DNA of 64,000 bases from Paraburkholderia ribeironis (GCF_900019265.1 NZ_CYGX02000019.1:175187-239186), one strand, 5' to 3'. Counted from the stretch's first letter, positions 18,614 to 28,260 are shown. A program made the numbers and translations. Notes: generated from the letters alone by a model not told the origin.

Positions 18614-18979
18614 ATGAGTGATGTACGCCATCATCTGAGTCCACGTGACCGCCTGGAGCTGTTGTGCTGGCTCACATGCGGATGCCTCGGCGCTTATTAC
18701 CTGAACGAGGACTGGCCCGACGCGGCGTTTCATGTGCAGGCCGCCCATAAGTGGCTCGACCGCCGCGCACGCGAAGCCGACTGGCTTACCATCGCGAAGC
18801 TGTCGGCGACGGCCGTCGAAATCGCTCAGCGGCACGCACGGTTCGTCGACACCGATTGGGCACGCGATGCGGTCGAGGAAATTCTCGATACCGACGAACT
18901 CGACCCGCAAGCAAGGTTGGTCAGGCAAGTGCTGGCCGATTGCCAGAATGCATTGGCGGATAAGCGGGCAGCGGACTAG
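18614..18979 (+). CDS. Small conserved-looking hypothetical protein
   Basis: A 121-residue, mostly helical, soluble protein starting MSDVRHHLSPRDRLELLCW with no signal peptide. It has a Cys-containing stretch (CWLTCGCLGAYY) and an acidic C-terminal half (DTDELDPQARLV). The length and helical repeats are compatible with a TPR-like or adaptor fold, but no family is recognised. The base composition matches the surrounding genes, which supports real coding. Confidence 0.6.
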   Translation: MSDVRHHLSPRDRLELLCWLTCGCLGAYYLNEDWPDAAFHVQAAHKWLDRRAREADWLTIAKLSATAVEIAQRHARFVDTDWARDAVEEILDTDELDPQARLVRQVLADCQNALADKRAAD

Positions 18980-19024
18980 GGTTGAGCGCTCGCGCGGATT
19001 TCTGGCGAACGCCTGCCCCACCCG

Positions 19025-20239
19025 CTAAAAGTTGTGCCGCAGCCCCACTACCACGGCGAGCTGCTTGTCCGTATCCGAATTGACGAGGTTCGGAATCTGC
19101 GCGAGGTTCTGCGTCGCGCCGGTCGACGGATCGATCCCAAGTCCCGCACCGGACGACTTCTGCCCGATCGCCACCGCATACAAGGCCGTGCGTTTCGACA
19201 GGCTATACACGGCGCCCAGGTTCACCTGATGCACTTGCGTCGAAGCGCTGCCCGCCGGTTTCGCGTGATTGAAGATATAAGCGAAGCCCAGCTGCAAATC
19301 CGGCGCGAGCGCATACGTGGTGTTCAACTCGGCAATGTCGAAAGAGACGTCCGCTCCGTCGGGTCGCGCTGCGCTGGCGAAGTACTGGCTCTGTGACAGT
19401 CGCGTATGCGTATAGGTCAGCGCGACGCTGGCCTTGCCGAACGCGTACGATCCCCCTGCTCCGGCAATGCGTACCTTGCTCGCGTCCTGCAACAGGCAAT
19501 ACGACGCGCTCGCGTTGGCGCAACTGAAGTCGCCGATATATCCGCTGGTGCCGCCCAACGCGGCCTGCAATGGCTGATTCAACTCGAGATAGCCCACACT
19601 CAGCGACAAGGGCCCGTGCACGTAATTCGCCGCCAGCGCCCAGCCCTTCTTCTGCGAGAAATCACCCGCGACGCCGCCGAAGCTGAACAAGCCGCCGAAC
19701 GTCAGCCCGCCGAAGCTCGGGCTGATGTACTTGATCGAGTTGTTGAAGTTGAACGCTTCGTTCAGATTGTCGACGTCGCCGAAATGCGAACCGTACAGCG
19801 TCGCCCAGTTATTGCTCGATACATACGCGCCCAGGTAATCGGAGAACGGATCGTATTGACGGCCGAGGGTCAGCGCGCCATAGCCTGGGTTGCTCAAGCC
19901 GACCCACGCGTTGCGGTTGAATAGCGTGTTCGTCTGCAGCATCGCACCGCTGCCGATCAGGAAGCTGTTCTCCAACGTGAAGTTGATCGTCGTTCCTCCT
20001 CCGATGTCCTCCGTGCCCATCAAACCCCAGCGCGACGGCACCAGATTGCCGCCCGTCAGCTGGTAATTCGCGTGGCCGTTGGTGCTGCCGTCGGCGAGCG
20101 TGGTCTGCTGGTTGCTGGTGTAGACGAGGCCGGCGTCGACCGTGCCGTAGAGCGTGACCGAGGATTGCGCGTGTGCGCCGATCGCGAGGCCGCACGCGGC
20201 CAGCGCAAGCGCCGAGCGCTTGACGATATTGTCTGCCAT
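19025..20239 (-). CDS. Outer-membrane porin, OmpC-like (Gram-negative porin family)
   Basis: A 404-residue precursor with signal peptide MADNIVKRSALALAACGLAIGAHA and mature start QSSVTLYGTVDAGLVYT, the hallmark of beta-proteobacterial trimeric porins. Sixteen beta strands with aromatic girdles are expected; the protein ends LAVVVGLRHNF with the C-terminal Phe needed for assembly by the BAM complex. The ATG at 20237-20239 is fixed by the signal peptide. It lies 44 bases after the APC permease gene on the same strand, so the two are probably co-transcribed and supply outer- and inner-membrane passage for the same solute. Confidence 0.92.
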   Translation of the reverse strand: MADNIVKRSALALAACGLAIGAHAQSSVTLYGTVDAGLVYTSNQQTTLADGSTNGHANYQLTGGNLVPSRWGLMGTEDIGGGTTINFTLENSFLIGSGAMLQTNTLFNRNAWVGLSNPGYGALTLGRQYDPFSDYLGAYVSSNNWATLYGSHFGDVDNLNEAFNFNNSIKYISPSFGGLTFGGLFSFGGVAGDFSQKKGWALAANYVHGPLSLSVGYLELNQPLQAALGGTSGYIGDFSCANASASYCLLQDASKVRIAGAGGSYAFGKASVALTYTHTRLSQSQYFASAARPDGADVSFDIAELNTTYALAPDLQLGFAYIFNHAKPAGSASTQVHQVNLGAVYSLSKRTALYAVAIGQKSSGAGLGIDPSTGATQNLAQIPNLVNSDTDKQLAVVVGLRHNF

Positions 20240-20283
20240 GTTTTTTTCCCGGAAAGTGGGGGGCTTTTTTTTGCGCGGACCGA

Positions 20284-21735
20284 TTACTGGCCGAAGCGAG
20301 CGTAGATATGCGGGCGCTTCTTGCGCAGGATGAGACCGATCAGCACGCCGATCAGCGCGACGGCGAACACGATCCACGGGAACGATTTGACGATGGGACT
20401 ATCGGAGCCGCTGAGTGCGTCGAGATTGCGCACGAGAATCACGCCGATAAACAGCAGACCGAGACCGCCGATCAGCGGCGCGACGAACGCGTGCCACACA
20501 CGGGTATCCTTGCGGTTCTTGCGGAAGAACGCGATCACCGAAAAACTCGTCACGGCCTGCAGCATCACGATGCCAATCGTGCCGAGCGCCGAACTCCAGC
20601 TGAACACGATGTTGAAGGCGTCGCTGCCCGCCGCGATGAAGAGCCCGAGCAGCACGCACACCGACAGGGTTTGCAGATAACTCGCCACATACGGCGACCG
20701 GTAGGTGGCGTGCACTCGGTTGAGCGCCTGCGGCAGGATGCCTTCCAGACTCAACGCGTGGATATAGCGCACCAGCGTGTTATGAAACGACAGCAGGCTC
20801 GCGAAAATACTGCTGAGCAACAGCAGGCTCATCACCGTCGTCACCGCGCCACCCAGGTATTTGCCGGACTGAATGAACCAGAAATCGCCGGGTTGTCGGG
20901 TCGCGACCGTGACCACGTCGGCGAGGCCATACGCGCAGACGATCGTCCACGTCACGAAAGCGAAGAACACCAGAATCAGCAGCACCGACACATACGTCGC
21001 ACGCGGCACCGTCACCTTCGGATCACGGCATTCCTTGCCGTAGATCGCGGTCGCCTCGAAGCCGATGAACGACGCAAACGCGAACATCACCGCAATGCCG
21101 GGATGTCCGCTGAAAACATGTCGCGGCGCGAGCGGCGCGAGCGTGAGACCGTCGGGGCCGCCGCCATGCACGACGATGGCGATCGCGAGCAACAGCAGGA
21201 TGCCCAGTTCGAGACACATCAGTACGCCGAGCAGCCGGCTATTCAGATCGATGCCGCGAATCCCGGTGAATTGCACCACCGCCACGCAGATCAGCGAATA
21301 CCCGTACCAGGGCAGCGCGATATGCAGCAGCGGCGACAGAATCACCGTGCAGAAAAAACCAAACAGGCCATAGAGCGCGATCTGGATGAACGTGTACGAC
21401 ATCAGCGCGACCAGTGCGCCGGCCATCCCCAATGGTCGCCCGAGTCCGGCGGTGATGTACGCGTAGAACGCGCCGGCTCGCACCACGTGCCGGCTCATCG
21501 ACGCAAAGCCGACACTGAAAATCAGCAGCACCGCGCCGGCGATCACGAACGCGCCCGGAACGCCTGCGCCGTTGCCGAGACTGATCGCCGGCGGCACCGC
21601 GCCGAGCATGCCGGTCAGAGGCGCTGCCGCGGAAATCACCAGAAACACGATCTGCCATAAACCTAGCGTATTGCCGTTCAATTCGATGGGGTTCTCCGCG
21701 TCGACCGGACTGGTCGGCGAATAGGGTTCATTCAT
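20284..21735 (-). CDS. APC-family amino acid/amine permease
   Basis: A 483-residue inner-membrane transporter with about 12 helices of the amino acid-polyamine-organocation superfamily. The first helix has the unwound motif SAAAPLTGMLGAVPPAI, and helix 6 has FASFIGFEATAIYGKECRDP, both typical of this family. The gene precedes the porin and lies next to the AraC/amine oxidase/aldehyde dehydrogenase block. Because the amine oxidase here has no export signal, a permease is needed to bring in the amine, so phenylethylamine or tyramine uptake is a reasonable inference. Confidence 0.85.
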   Translation of the reverse strand: MNEPYSPTSPVDAENPIELNGNTLGLWQIVFLVISAAAPLTGMLGAVPPAISLGNGAGVPGAFVIAGAVLLIFSVGFASMSRHVVRAGAFYAYITAGLGRPLGMAGALVALMSYTFIQIALYGLFGFFCTVILSPLLHIALPWYGYSLICVAVVQFTGIRGIDLNSRLLGVLMCLELGILLLLAIAIVVHGGGPDGLTLAPLAPRHVFSGHPGIAVMFAFASFIGFEATAIYGKECRDPKVTVPRATYVSVLLILVFFAFVTWTIVCAYGLADVVTVATRQPGDFWFIQSGKYLGGAVTTVMSLLLLSSIFASLLSFHNTLVRYIHALSLEGILPQALNRVHATYRSPYVASYLQTLSVCVLLGLFIAAGSDAFNIVFSWSSALGTIGIVMLQAVTSFSVIAFFRKNRKDTRVWHAFVAPLIGGLGLLFIGVILVRNLDALSGSDSPIVKSFPWIVFAVALIGVLIGLILRKKRPHIYARFGQ

Positions 21736-22035
21736 CGCTGCCTCTCATGTGGTTGGCTCGTCTGAAACCCGCCTGAACCCGGTACGACTGGTCAAGGCGT
21801 TCATTTGACCGACATCAAATGCTTCGGTGTGAGCGCATGTTAGGTAGCTAAAAAATAAATTGACTTCGCGAACCGCGCCAAATTTTCGATAAACCGCGCC
21901 AATGGCGCGCGAACACAGAATCCGTTGGCTTGCTGTAAATGATTAGGAGATCAGAATGATTTCAAGGGGCACACAGTAGTGCCGCGAGGCTTTCGAAATG
22001 AAAGCCTCGCGCGTGCGTCGCGCGTGATGGGTGTG
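21736..22035. other. Intergenic region with stem-loop (permease promoter side)
   Basis: Three hundred bases between the end of the AraC gene and the start of the permease, both on the minus strand. The half near the permease is AT-richer (21830-21900) and should hold its promoter. A strong hairpin lies at 21983-22011. No gene is seen. Confidence 0.5.
21983..22011 (-). terminator. Stem-loop behind the AraC gene
   Basis: A perfect 12-base stem cgcgaggctttc / gaaagcctcgcg with a five-base loop, 25 bases beyond the AraC stop codon. It lacks a T-run on the minus strand, so it may act as a terminator or an RNA 3-prime-end barrier. Confidence 0.55.
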
Positions 22036-23040
22036 TCACGTGGGCTTGTTTTTCCAATTGCGGGTGGCGCGCCATAACACGGTCGCATCCGCATAACCGA
22101 CCGCGCGTGCGATCGCCGCATTGGTCAGTCCGTCACGTTCGAGCAGCCCGGCGACGCTGCGCTGCCGCTCCTCGCGCAAAATCTGCCGCACCGATGTGCC
22201 CTGCTCCGCGAGATGCCGTTGCAGCGAGCGATGCGAGAGACCGAGGTCCTTCGCGATGTCCGCGACGATCAGCTTTTCATGCGCGAGCCGTCGCGTGATC
22301 AGATCGCGCACCTGCTCGACGATGCTGTGCGGCACCGTATCGCTCGCAATCAGATCGGTGGCATGCCGCTCCATCATGCGCGCCATCTGCGTGTCGGCGC
22401 TCTTGAGCGACGCGGCGAGATCCTGCGGACGCAGAATCATGCCATTGCAAGGCTGCTGAAAGCGCACCGGCACGCGAAAGATCCGCGCATACGGTTTGAG
22501 GTCCGCGGGCGCCGCGTGCTCGAAATGCACTTCGACCGGATTCCATGCCGCACCGCGCACGAGCCGGATCATATGGCACATGATCGACAGGCTGTACTCC
22601 GCATCCTGACGACGCGGCCAGATTTGCGGACTGGCAATCTGGTAGGTCCAGATCGGCCATTCGTCGTCGTGCAGCAATTCGCAGGCGGTGGTGTTCTGCC
22701 ATGACGCGAGCGCGAGCGCGAACTTGCGCAGCGCCGCCCGCAGCGTCGGTGACGAAAGAAACACCAGGCCCGCCGGTCCAAGCTCCGTCAATTGCAATTC
22801 ACTGCCGAGCCGCAGGCCGAGCGAGCTTTCGCCGAGCACCTCGGCCGCACGCTCGAAGGCCGCCACATAACGTGTGAGCGGCAGCATTTCATACGGATTC
22901 GACAGCAGCCGCCGGCTCATGCCGAATGCCTGCAGCAGCGTGTCGCAATCGGCGCCCGATTGATCCAGTGCACGCACGACCGGTCCCATCACCGCCGCGC
23001 GAATCATCGGGAAACTGCCATTGAGCGTGACTTTTTTCAT
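22036..23040 (-). CDS. AraC-family transcriptional regulator (Arabinose_bd type)
   Basis: A 334-residue regulator. Residues 10-210 form the ligand-binding domain found in OruR/ArgR-like AraC proteins (IRAAVMGPVVRALDQSGADC, LGLRLGSELQLTELGPAGLV). The C-terminal double helix-turn-helix is at about 235-330 (IVADIAKDLGLSHRSLQRHLAEQG, TNAAIARAVGYADATVLWRA). It ends soon after the second helix-turn-helix (NWKNKPT), slightly short for the family. It is divergent from the amine oxidase gene with 210 bases between, so it probably activates amine oxidase and dehydrogenase genes in response to the amine, as FeaR does in E. coli, although its ligand domain differs. Confidence 0.85.
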   Translation of the reverse strand: MKKVTLNGSFPMIRAAVMGPVVRALDQSGADCDTLLQAFGMSRRLLSNPYEMLPLTRYVAAFERAAEVLGESSLGLRLGSELQLTELGPAGLVFLSSPTLRAALRKFALALASWQNTTACELLHDDEWPIWTYQIASPQIWPRRQDAEYSLSIMCHMIRLVRGAAWNPVEVHFEHAAPADLKPYARIFRVPVRFQQPCNGMILRPQDLAASLKSADTQMARMMERHATDLIASDTVPHSIVEQVRDLITRRLAHEKLIVADIAKDLGLSHRSLQRHLAEQGTSVRQILREERQRSVAGLLERDGLTNAAIARAVGYADATVLWRATRNWKNKPT

Positions 23041-23250
23041 GTTGAGCGTCTCCTCTCCAGTCTGCGCCGTCGTGTTGCCCGAGTCGTTTCTCCTCGTCTC
23101 TTCTGGCGCACTTTATCGTTCAATTGGCGCGATAAGCAAGCGCGAAAATATTATTGGGTTCCTACGATTTGCCATCGACTCAGCGTGCGCTGCTCGCTAT
23201 AGCGGCTCACGAGCACGCTGTCCGGTCCAGCAACTCCTTACGGGAATCTT

Positions 23251-25236
23251 ATGAACACGAATGCCACGAAAGCTGCTCACGCCCCTGTTCATCCGCTCGA
23301 TCCGCTGAGCGGCGCAGAAATGCAGCTTGCCTGCGATCTCGTGAAGGCCGCCGAAAAACTCGATTCACACGCCCGCTTTCCGATGGTCGAATTGCGCGAG
23401 CCGCCCAAAGCCGAAGTGCTGGCGTTCAAGAGCGGCGCGTATTTTTCGCGCACGGCCTTCGTGCTGGCAATCGACCGCTCGAACGGCGCGACGATCGAAT
23501 TCGACGTGGATCTGAGAGAAAAGCGCATCGCGGCGCGCCGTGTGTTGCCGTTCGATCAGGCGCCTTATGGTCAGCCGCCGGTGATGATCGACGACTTCAT
23601 GAACGCGGAGCAGATCGTCAAGAGCGACGAAGCATGGCGCGTCGCGGTGATGAAACGCGGGCTCACCGAGAAAGATCTGGAGCGCGTGCAGGTCGATCCG
23701 TTTTCGGCCGGCTGCTTCGATCGCGACAACGAAAACGGCCGGCGTCTCGTGCGTTGCGTGAGCTACTACCGCGAACGCGTGACCGACAACGGCTACGCGC
23801 ATCCGATCGAAGGTGTGGTCGCGGTGGTCGATCTGCTCGAAAAGAAAGTGATTGAACTGATCGACGACGGCCGCATCATTGCGGTTCCGCGCGCCAAACA
23901 CAACTACGACACACCGAGCCTCGGCGAGCCGCGCAAGACGCTCAAACCGCTGTCGATCAGCCAGCCCGAAGGACCGAGCTTCACCATCGACGGCTGGCAC
24001 GTGAGCTGGCAGAACTGGACCTTTCGCGTCGGCTTCACGCCGCGCGAGGGGCTGGTCTTGCACCAACTGTCGTGGGACGACGGCAAGAGCGCGCGCCCGA
24101 TCATCTACCGTGCGAGCGTCACGGAGATGTGCGTGCCCTACTCCGACCCGAGCACCAACCACTACTGGAAAAGCGCGTTCGACGCGGGTGAATACGGTCT
24201 GGGCAAACTCGCGAACCAGCTCGAACTCGGTTGCGATTGCCTCGGCACGATCCGCTATTTCGACATTCCGTCCGCGGACGATTTCGGCAATGAGTTCGTG
24301 ATGAAAAACGCCGTGTGCATGCACGAAGAAGACTATGGCACGCTGTGGAAACACTATGAATTCCGCACCGGCGTGTTCGAAATGCGCCGCTCGCGCCGTC
24401 TCGTGATTTCGTTCTTCGCCACCGTCGGCAATTACGACTACGGCTTCTACTGGTATCTGTATCAGGACGGCACGATTCAGCTCGAATGCAAGCTGACCGG
24501 CATCGTGCAAACGTCGGCCGTGGCCGACGGCGACACGTATCCCTGGGGCGGCATGATCACGGAGAGCCTCGGCGGGCCGACTCATCAACACTTCTTCAAT
24601 GCCCGCATGCACATGATGGTGGACGGCGAACGCAACACCGTCACCGAGCATGAATTCGTGCCGCGCCCGATTGGCGAGACGAATCCGTATGGCAACGTCT
24701 TCGATACGACCAGGCGCGTATTCACGACCGAGAGCGAAGCCGCACGTCTTGCGAATGGCAGCACGGGGCGCTACTGGAAGGTCACCAATCCGAACGTGAA
24801 GAACGCGGTCGGCGCGCACCCGGGCTACAAGCTGATCGTCAACGACTCGCCGCTGATGCTCGCGGACCCGCGTTCGAAAGTCCGTCAACGCGGCGGCTTC
24901 GCGACCCGACACGTGTGGGTCACGCCGTTCGATCCGGCCGAGCGCTATGCCAGCGGCGATTATCCGAACCAGCACTCGGGTGGCGACGGCTTGCCGCGTT
25001 ATATCGAGGCGAACCGCAACATCGAGAACGAAGACATCGTGTTGTGGCACAGCTTCGGTCACACGCACGTGTGCAAACCCGAGGACTTTCCGGTGATGCC
25101 GGTGGAGTACGCCGGCTTCATGCTCAAGCCGAACAACTTCTTCATGGGCAATCCGACGATGGACCTGCCGGCCGAGCGCGATCAGAACAGCGTCGAAGAC
25201 GGTAAGTCCACCGATCATGGTTGCTGCAAGCACTGA
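23251..25236 (+). CDS. tynA: Copper-containing primary-amine oxidase
   Basis: A 661-residue enzyme that oxidises primary amines such as phenylethylamine or tyramine to aldehyde, ammonia and hydrogen peroxide. The cofactor site T391-V-G-N-Y395-D shows Tyr395 as the residue converted to topaquinone. Asp311 (AFDAGEYGLG) is the likely catalytic base. Copper ligands are His445 and His447 (THQHFF), with His606 (GHTHVCKPEDFP) as the probable third. It starts with the N2/N3 domains and has no signal peptide, unlike E. coli TynA, so it is cytoplasmic as in Arthrobacter. The C-terminus ends HGCCKH, a possible metal-binding tail. It is the first gene of an operon with the membrane protein and aldehyde dehydrogenase downstream. 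Confidence 0.95.
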   Translation: MNTNATKAAHAPVHPLDPLSGAEMQLACDLVKAAEKLDSHARFPMVELREPPKAEVLAFKSGAYFSRTAFVLAIDRSNGATIEFDVDLREKRIAARRVLPFDQAPYGQPPVMIDDFMNAEQIVKSDEAWRVAVMKRGLTEKDLERVQVDPFSAGCFDRDNENGRRLVRCVSYYRERVTDNGYAHPIEGVVAVVDLLEKKVIELIDDGRIIAVPRAKHNYDTPSLGEPRKTLKPLSISQPEGPSFTIDGWHVSWQNWTFRVGFTPREGLVLHQLSWDDGKSARPIIYRASVTEMCVPYSDPSTNHYWKSAFDAGEYGLGKLANQLELGCDCLGTIRYFDIPSADDFGNEFVMKNAVCMHEEDYGTLWKHYEFRTGVFEMRRSRRLVISFFATVGNYDYGFYWYLYQDGTIQLECKLTGIVQTSAVADGDTYPWGGMITESLGGPTHQHFFNARMHMMVDGERNTVTEHEFVPRPIGETNPYGNVFDTTRRVFTTESEAARLANGSTGRYWKVTNPNVKNAVGAHPGYKLIVNDSPLMLADPRSKVRQRGGFATRHVWVTPFDPAERYASGDYPNQHSGGDGLPRYIEANRNIENEDIVLWHSFGHTHVCKPEDFPVMPVEYAGFMLKPNNFFMGNPTMDLPAERDQNSVEDGKSTDHGCCKH

Positions 25237-26224
25237 GCCGGCGATGCGCGGCGCGCGAGCTGCTGGCGGCATCACGCATCTGCGCGAGGTGTGCGCGGCC
25301 GGGTCCGCTTGCGCACTGATCGCGGGCGGTGGCGCTGCGCTGTCGCTGCAGGCGGACCTCAGCCGACACACGGGCGCGCTGTGGATGAGCGCGCTGGCAC
25401 TGGCGGCGATGATGGGCGCACCGCTCCTGATGGCGCGTTCAGCCGGCCGGCATGCGACGCTGGCGAGCGCCGCGACGCTGAGCGTGACGATGAGCGCGAT
25501 GAATGCGCTGCCCGCGTCTCTGAGCGGATTGCGGCACGGCAGCGTGGTGGCCGCGCTGATGATCGCGGCGGGCGGAGCCTTGCTGCTTTACTGGCGGCAT
25601 CTGGATAGCGCCGCCGCCGAGACGCCTCATCACACCTATCAGCCCATCGAAGCGCCACACGCGGCCAGCGCGGCGGCTCTGCTCGCATTGCTCGCAGGAT
25701 TGTCGAGCGGCAGTCTCGCGCGCTTCCAGTTGTACGCGCTGTGCGGGTCGAGCGGCGCGCAACCGCTCTGGCAGATCGTGCTGTCGCTCGCCGCTGTTTG
25801 CGCGCTGGCCTGTGTCGCCGACCGGTCGCGTGGCAACGGTATGCTGATGAGCTTGTACATCATGCGCGCGGTACTGATCGGCGGACTCGCGAGCGCCGAC
25901 GATCCCGCGCTCGCACCGCTCGCGGCCAAGATCTTTCTGCTGCTCGCCTGTCTGACGATACCGGCGCTCGCGAACTTGCGCGCCAATCCGAAGCGCGTAT
26001 TGAACGCGAGTTGCCCCGGCATCGCGCATCACGCCGGCATGGTGACGGGCGCCGCGTTATCGACCGCGCCGTACTTTTTCGGCGATGGATTCGTCGTGCT
26101 GTTTGCGCTCGGCGCAATGGCGAATCTGCTGTGTGCCGCGTCGCTCGCCAGCCGTCGGCACGGCCGCAAAACGTTTTCCCCGCACGGCAATCGATACCGT
26201 CGCGAGGCACACCCTTCGGGTTGA
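25217..26224 (+). CDS. Unknown integral membrane protein in the amine oxidase operon
   Basis: A 335-residue protein with about nine or ten hydrophobic segments rich in Ala, Leu and Gly, for example CALIAGGGAALSL, ASAAALLALLAGLSSG and FGDGFVVLFALGAMANLLCA. No family is recognised. Its ATG at 25217 lies inside the end of tynA (20-base overlap), and an ATG at 25244 is an alternative. The overlap and the 64-base gap to the dehydrogenase gene argue for translation coupling and a role in the same pathway, for example amine or copper transport or exporting a product. The C-terminus is basic (HGRKTFSPHGNRYRREAH). Confidence 0.65.
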   Translation: MVAASTEPAMRGARAAGGITHLREVCAAGSACALIAGGGAALSLQADLSRHTGALWMSALALAAMMGAPLLMARSAGRHATLASAATLSVTMSAMNALPASLSGLRHGSVVAALMIAAGGALLLYWRHLDSAAAETPHHTYQPIEAPHAASAAALLALLAGLSSGSLARFQLYALCGSSGAQPLWQIVLSLAAVCALACVADRSRGNGMLMSLYIMRAVLIGGLASADDPALAPLAAKIFLLLACLTIPALANLRANPKRVLNASCPGIAHHAGMVTGAALSTAPYFFGDGFVVLFALGAMANLLCAASLASRRHGRKTFSPHGNRYRREAHPSG

Positions 26225-26288
26225 CGCGACGCCAACCCATCCCACGAGACTCAACGAGACTCAACGAACCCAACGGAGACGACACACC

Positions 26289-27767
26289 ATGAGCGCACCC
26301 CACCTCACGACGACACTGCCGCAGACGATGTTCATCAACGGCGAGAAAACCCGCAGCGCAGCAGGCAAAACCTTTCCGGTCTTCAATCCGGCGACGTCGG
26401 AAGAGCTCGCGCAGATTCCCGACGCGTCGGAGTCCGATATCGATCACGCGGTCAGAACATCGAAGGCGGCCTTCGAATCCGACACGTGGCGCAACATGCC
26501 GCCCGCCGCTCGCGAACGGCTGCTGCTGAAGCTGGCCGATCTCGTCGAACAGCACACCGACGAACTCGCGACGCTGGAAACGCTGAACCAGGGCAAGCTG
26601 ATCGGCTTCGCAAAGATGCTCGAAGTATCGGGCAGCGTTCAATGGCTGCGCTATATGGCCGGCTGGGCCACCAAGGTCGAAGGCACGACCTTCGATCTGT
26701 CGATTCCGTTTCCACCGGGCACGCGCTACAACGCGTCGACGCGGCGCGTGCCAGCGGGCGTCGTCGCTGCGATCGTCCCGTGGAATTTCCCGCTGCTGAT
26801 GGCAGTGTGGAAGATCGCGCCGGCGCTCGCATGCGGCTGCACCGTGGTGCTCAAGCCCGCGGAAGAAACGCCGTTGACCGCGATCCGGCTCGCCGAGCTG
26901 GCGCACGAAGCGGGCTTTCCGCCCGGCGTGTTCAACGTCGTCACCGGTCGTGGCGAGACGGCCGGCGCGGCGCTGGTCAAGCATCCGCTGGTGAACAAGG
27001 TCACCTTCACCGGATCGACCGAGGTTGGCCGCATCATCGGCCGTCAATGCGCCGACGATCTGAAGCGGGTCTCACTGGAGTTGGGCGGCAAGAGTCCGGT
27101 GATCGTGCTCGACGACTGCGATCCGCGCAAGGCGATCGAAGGCGCGGCCGGTGCGATCTTTTTCAATCACGGCCAGGTTTGCACGGCGGGCTCGCGCCTG
27201 TATGTCGCGCGCTCGATCTATGACGAGGTCGTGCAGGGCATCACCGCCGTGGCCGACAGCATCGCGCTCGGCTCGGGTTTCGATGCGGCGACGCAAATGG
27301 GACCGATGGTGTCCGCGCGGCATCGCGACAAGGTGCTCGGGATGATCGCGCAAGGCAAACAGGAAGGCGGCGAGATCCTGTCGCGCGATGCCCGCGTGGA
27401 GCGCGACGGTTATTTCGTGCGCCCGACGGTGATCGCCAATCGCGCGTGCAAGCCGCTGTCCGTAGTCAGGGAAGAAGTGTTCGGCCCCGTGCTGGTGGCG
27501 ATGCCGTATGACGACCTCGACGACGTGCTGGGCGAGGCGAACGCGTCCGAGTATGGGCTCGGCGCGAGCGTCTGGACCAATCAGCTCGACAAGGCGTTGC
27601 GACTCGTGGATGGCATCGAAGCAGGCACGGTGTGGGTCAATACGCACAACATGGTCGATCCGGCGATGCCGTTCGGTGGATTCAAGGCATCGGGAATCGG
27701 TCGCGAGCATGGCAAGGCGATCATCGATTCGTATACGGAGAGCAAGTCGGTGTGTATTGCCTATTGA
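26289..27767 (+). CDS. feaB: Phenylacetaldehyde-type aldehyde dehydrogenase
   Basis: A 492-residue NAD-dependent aldehyde dehydrogenase. The Asn of PWNFPLLMAVWK, the glutamate of LELGGKSP and the catalytic Cys of NHGQVCTAGSRL are present, with the nucleotide motif FTGSTEVG. The start MSAPHLTTTLPQTMFINGEK, TWRNMPPAARERLLLKLADL and the C-terminus KASGIGREHGKAIIDSYTESKSV fit phenylacetaldehyde dehydrogenases (FeaB/PadA). It would oxidise the aldehyde made by the amine oxidase to phenylacetate. A GGAGA ribosome site at 26275-26279 sets the ATG at 26289. Substrate assignment rests on the operon. Confidence 0.88.
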   Translation: MSAPHLTTTLPQTMFINGEKTRSAAGKTFPVFNPATSEELAQIPDASESDIDHAVRTSKAAFESDTWRNMPPAARERLLLKLADLVEQHTDELATLETLNQGKLIGFAKMLEVSGSVQWLRYMAGWATKVEGTTFDLSIPFPPGTRYNASTRRVPAGVVAAIVPWNFPLLMAVWKIAPALACGCTVVLKPAEETPLTAIRLAELAHEAGFPPGVFNVVTGRGETAGAALVKHPLVNKVTFTGSTEVGRIIGRQCADDLKRVSLELGGKSPVIVLDDCDPRKAIEGAAGAIFFNHGQVCTAGSRLYVARSIYDEVVQGITAVADSIALGSGFDAATQMGPMVSARHRDKVLGMIAQGKQEGGEILSRDARVERDGYFVRPTVIANRACKPLSVVREEVFGPVLVAMPYDDLDDVLGEANASEYGLGASVWTNQLDKALRLVDGIEAGTVWVNTHNMVDPAMPFGGFKASGIGREHGKAIIDSYTESKSVCIAY

Positions 27768-27894
27768 CGCTGTATTGCTTGCGCGGCGCTTGTGGCTGCG
27801 TGCCTGCCGTACCGGCACGATCGCCGCAGCCGCCGCAGCCGCCGCCGTAGAGTTATGTGTGAAAAAGCAAATCAGCGGGACGCGTCATGCCCCT

Positions 27895-28260
27895 TCACTC
27901 CTCCACCCGCTCCTTCAACCTCGACAACGCGTGATCCCATTGCCGGGAGATCGCATCGAGCGCGCGGCGCGCTTCTTCCAGGTGAGCCGGCGTGAACGCC
28001 CACAAGCGCTCACGCCCCACCTTGACGTCGTGCACGAGGCCCGCGCTGGCGAGTACCTGCAGATGCTGCGTAACGGACTGCCGCGTGATCTCCGTTCCCG
28101 CAGTCAATTGCGCAATCGACATCGCACTGCCCGCGCACAACACGGCGATCAAGCGCAGGCGCGTCTCGTCGCCGAGTGCCGCGAAAACCGGCGCGGCGCT
28201 GCGCAGCATCGACGCCCGTGCGACCGGCTTGCCCGATGCACTTCTAACCCTTGGCGACAT
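27895..28260 (-). CDS. ArsR-family transcriptional regulator
   Basis: A 121-residue winged-helix repressor. The core FAALGDETRLRLIAVLCAG, then EITRQSVTQHLQVLASAGLV and VGRERLWAFTP is the ArsR/SmtB fold of the type that pairs with SRPBCC proteins; no metal-binding cysteine motif is present. The gene overlaps the SRPBCC gene by 17 bases and is translated after it. Such pairs usually autoregulate. Confidence 0.88.
   Translation of the reverse strand: MSPRVRSASGKPVARASMLRSAAPVFAALGDETRLRLIAVLCAGSAMSIAQLTAGTEITRQSVTQHLQVLASAGLVHDVKVGRERLWAFTPAHLEEARRALDAISRQWDHALSRLKERVEE

Noticed and set aside
23365-25371. Open frame of 668 codons antisense to the amine oxidase
   Set aside because: It is the GC-rich mirror of tynA, His/Arg/Ala-rich with no motif.
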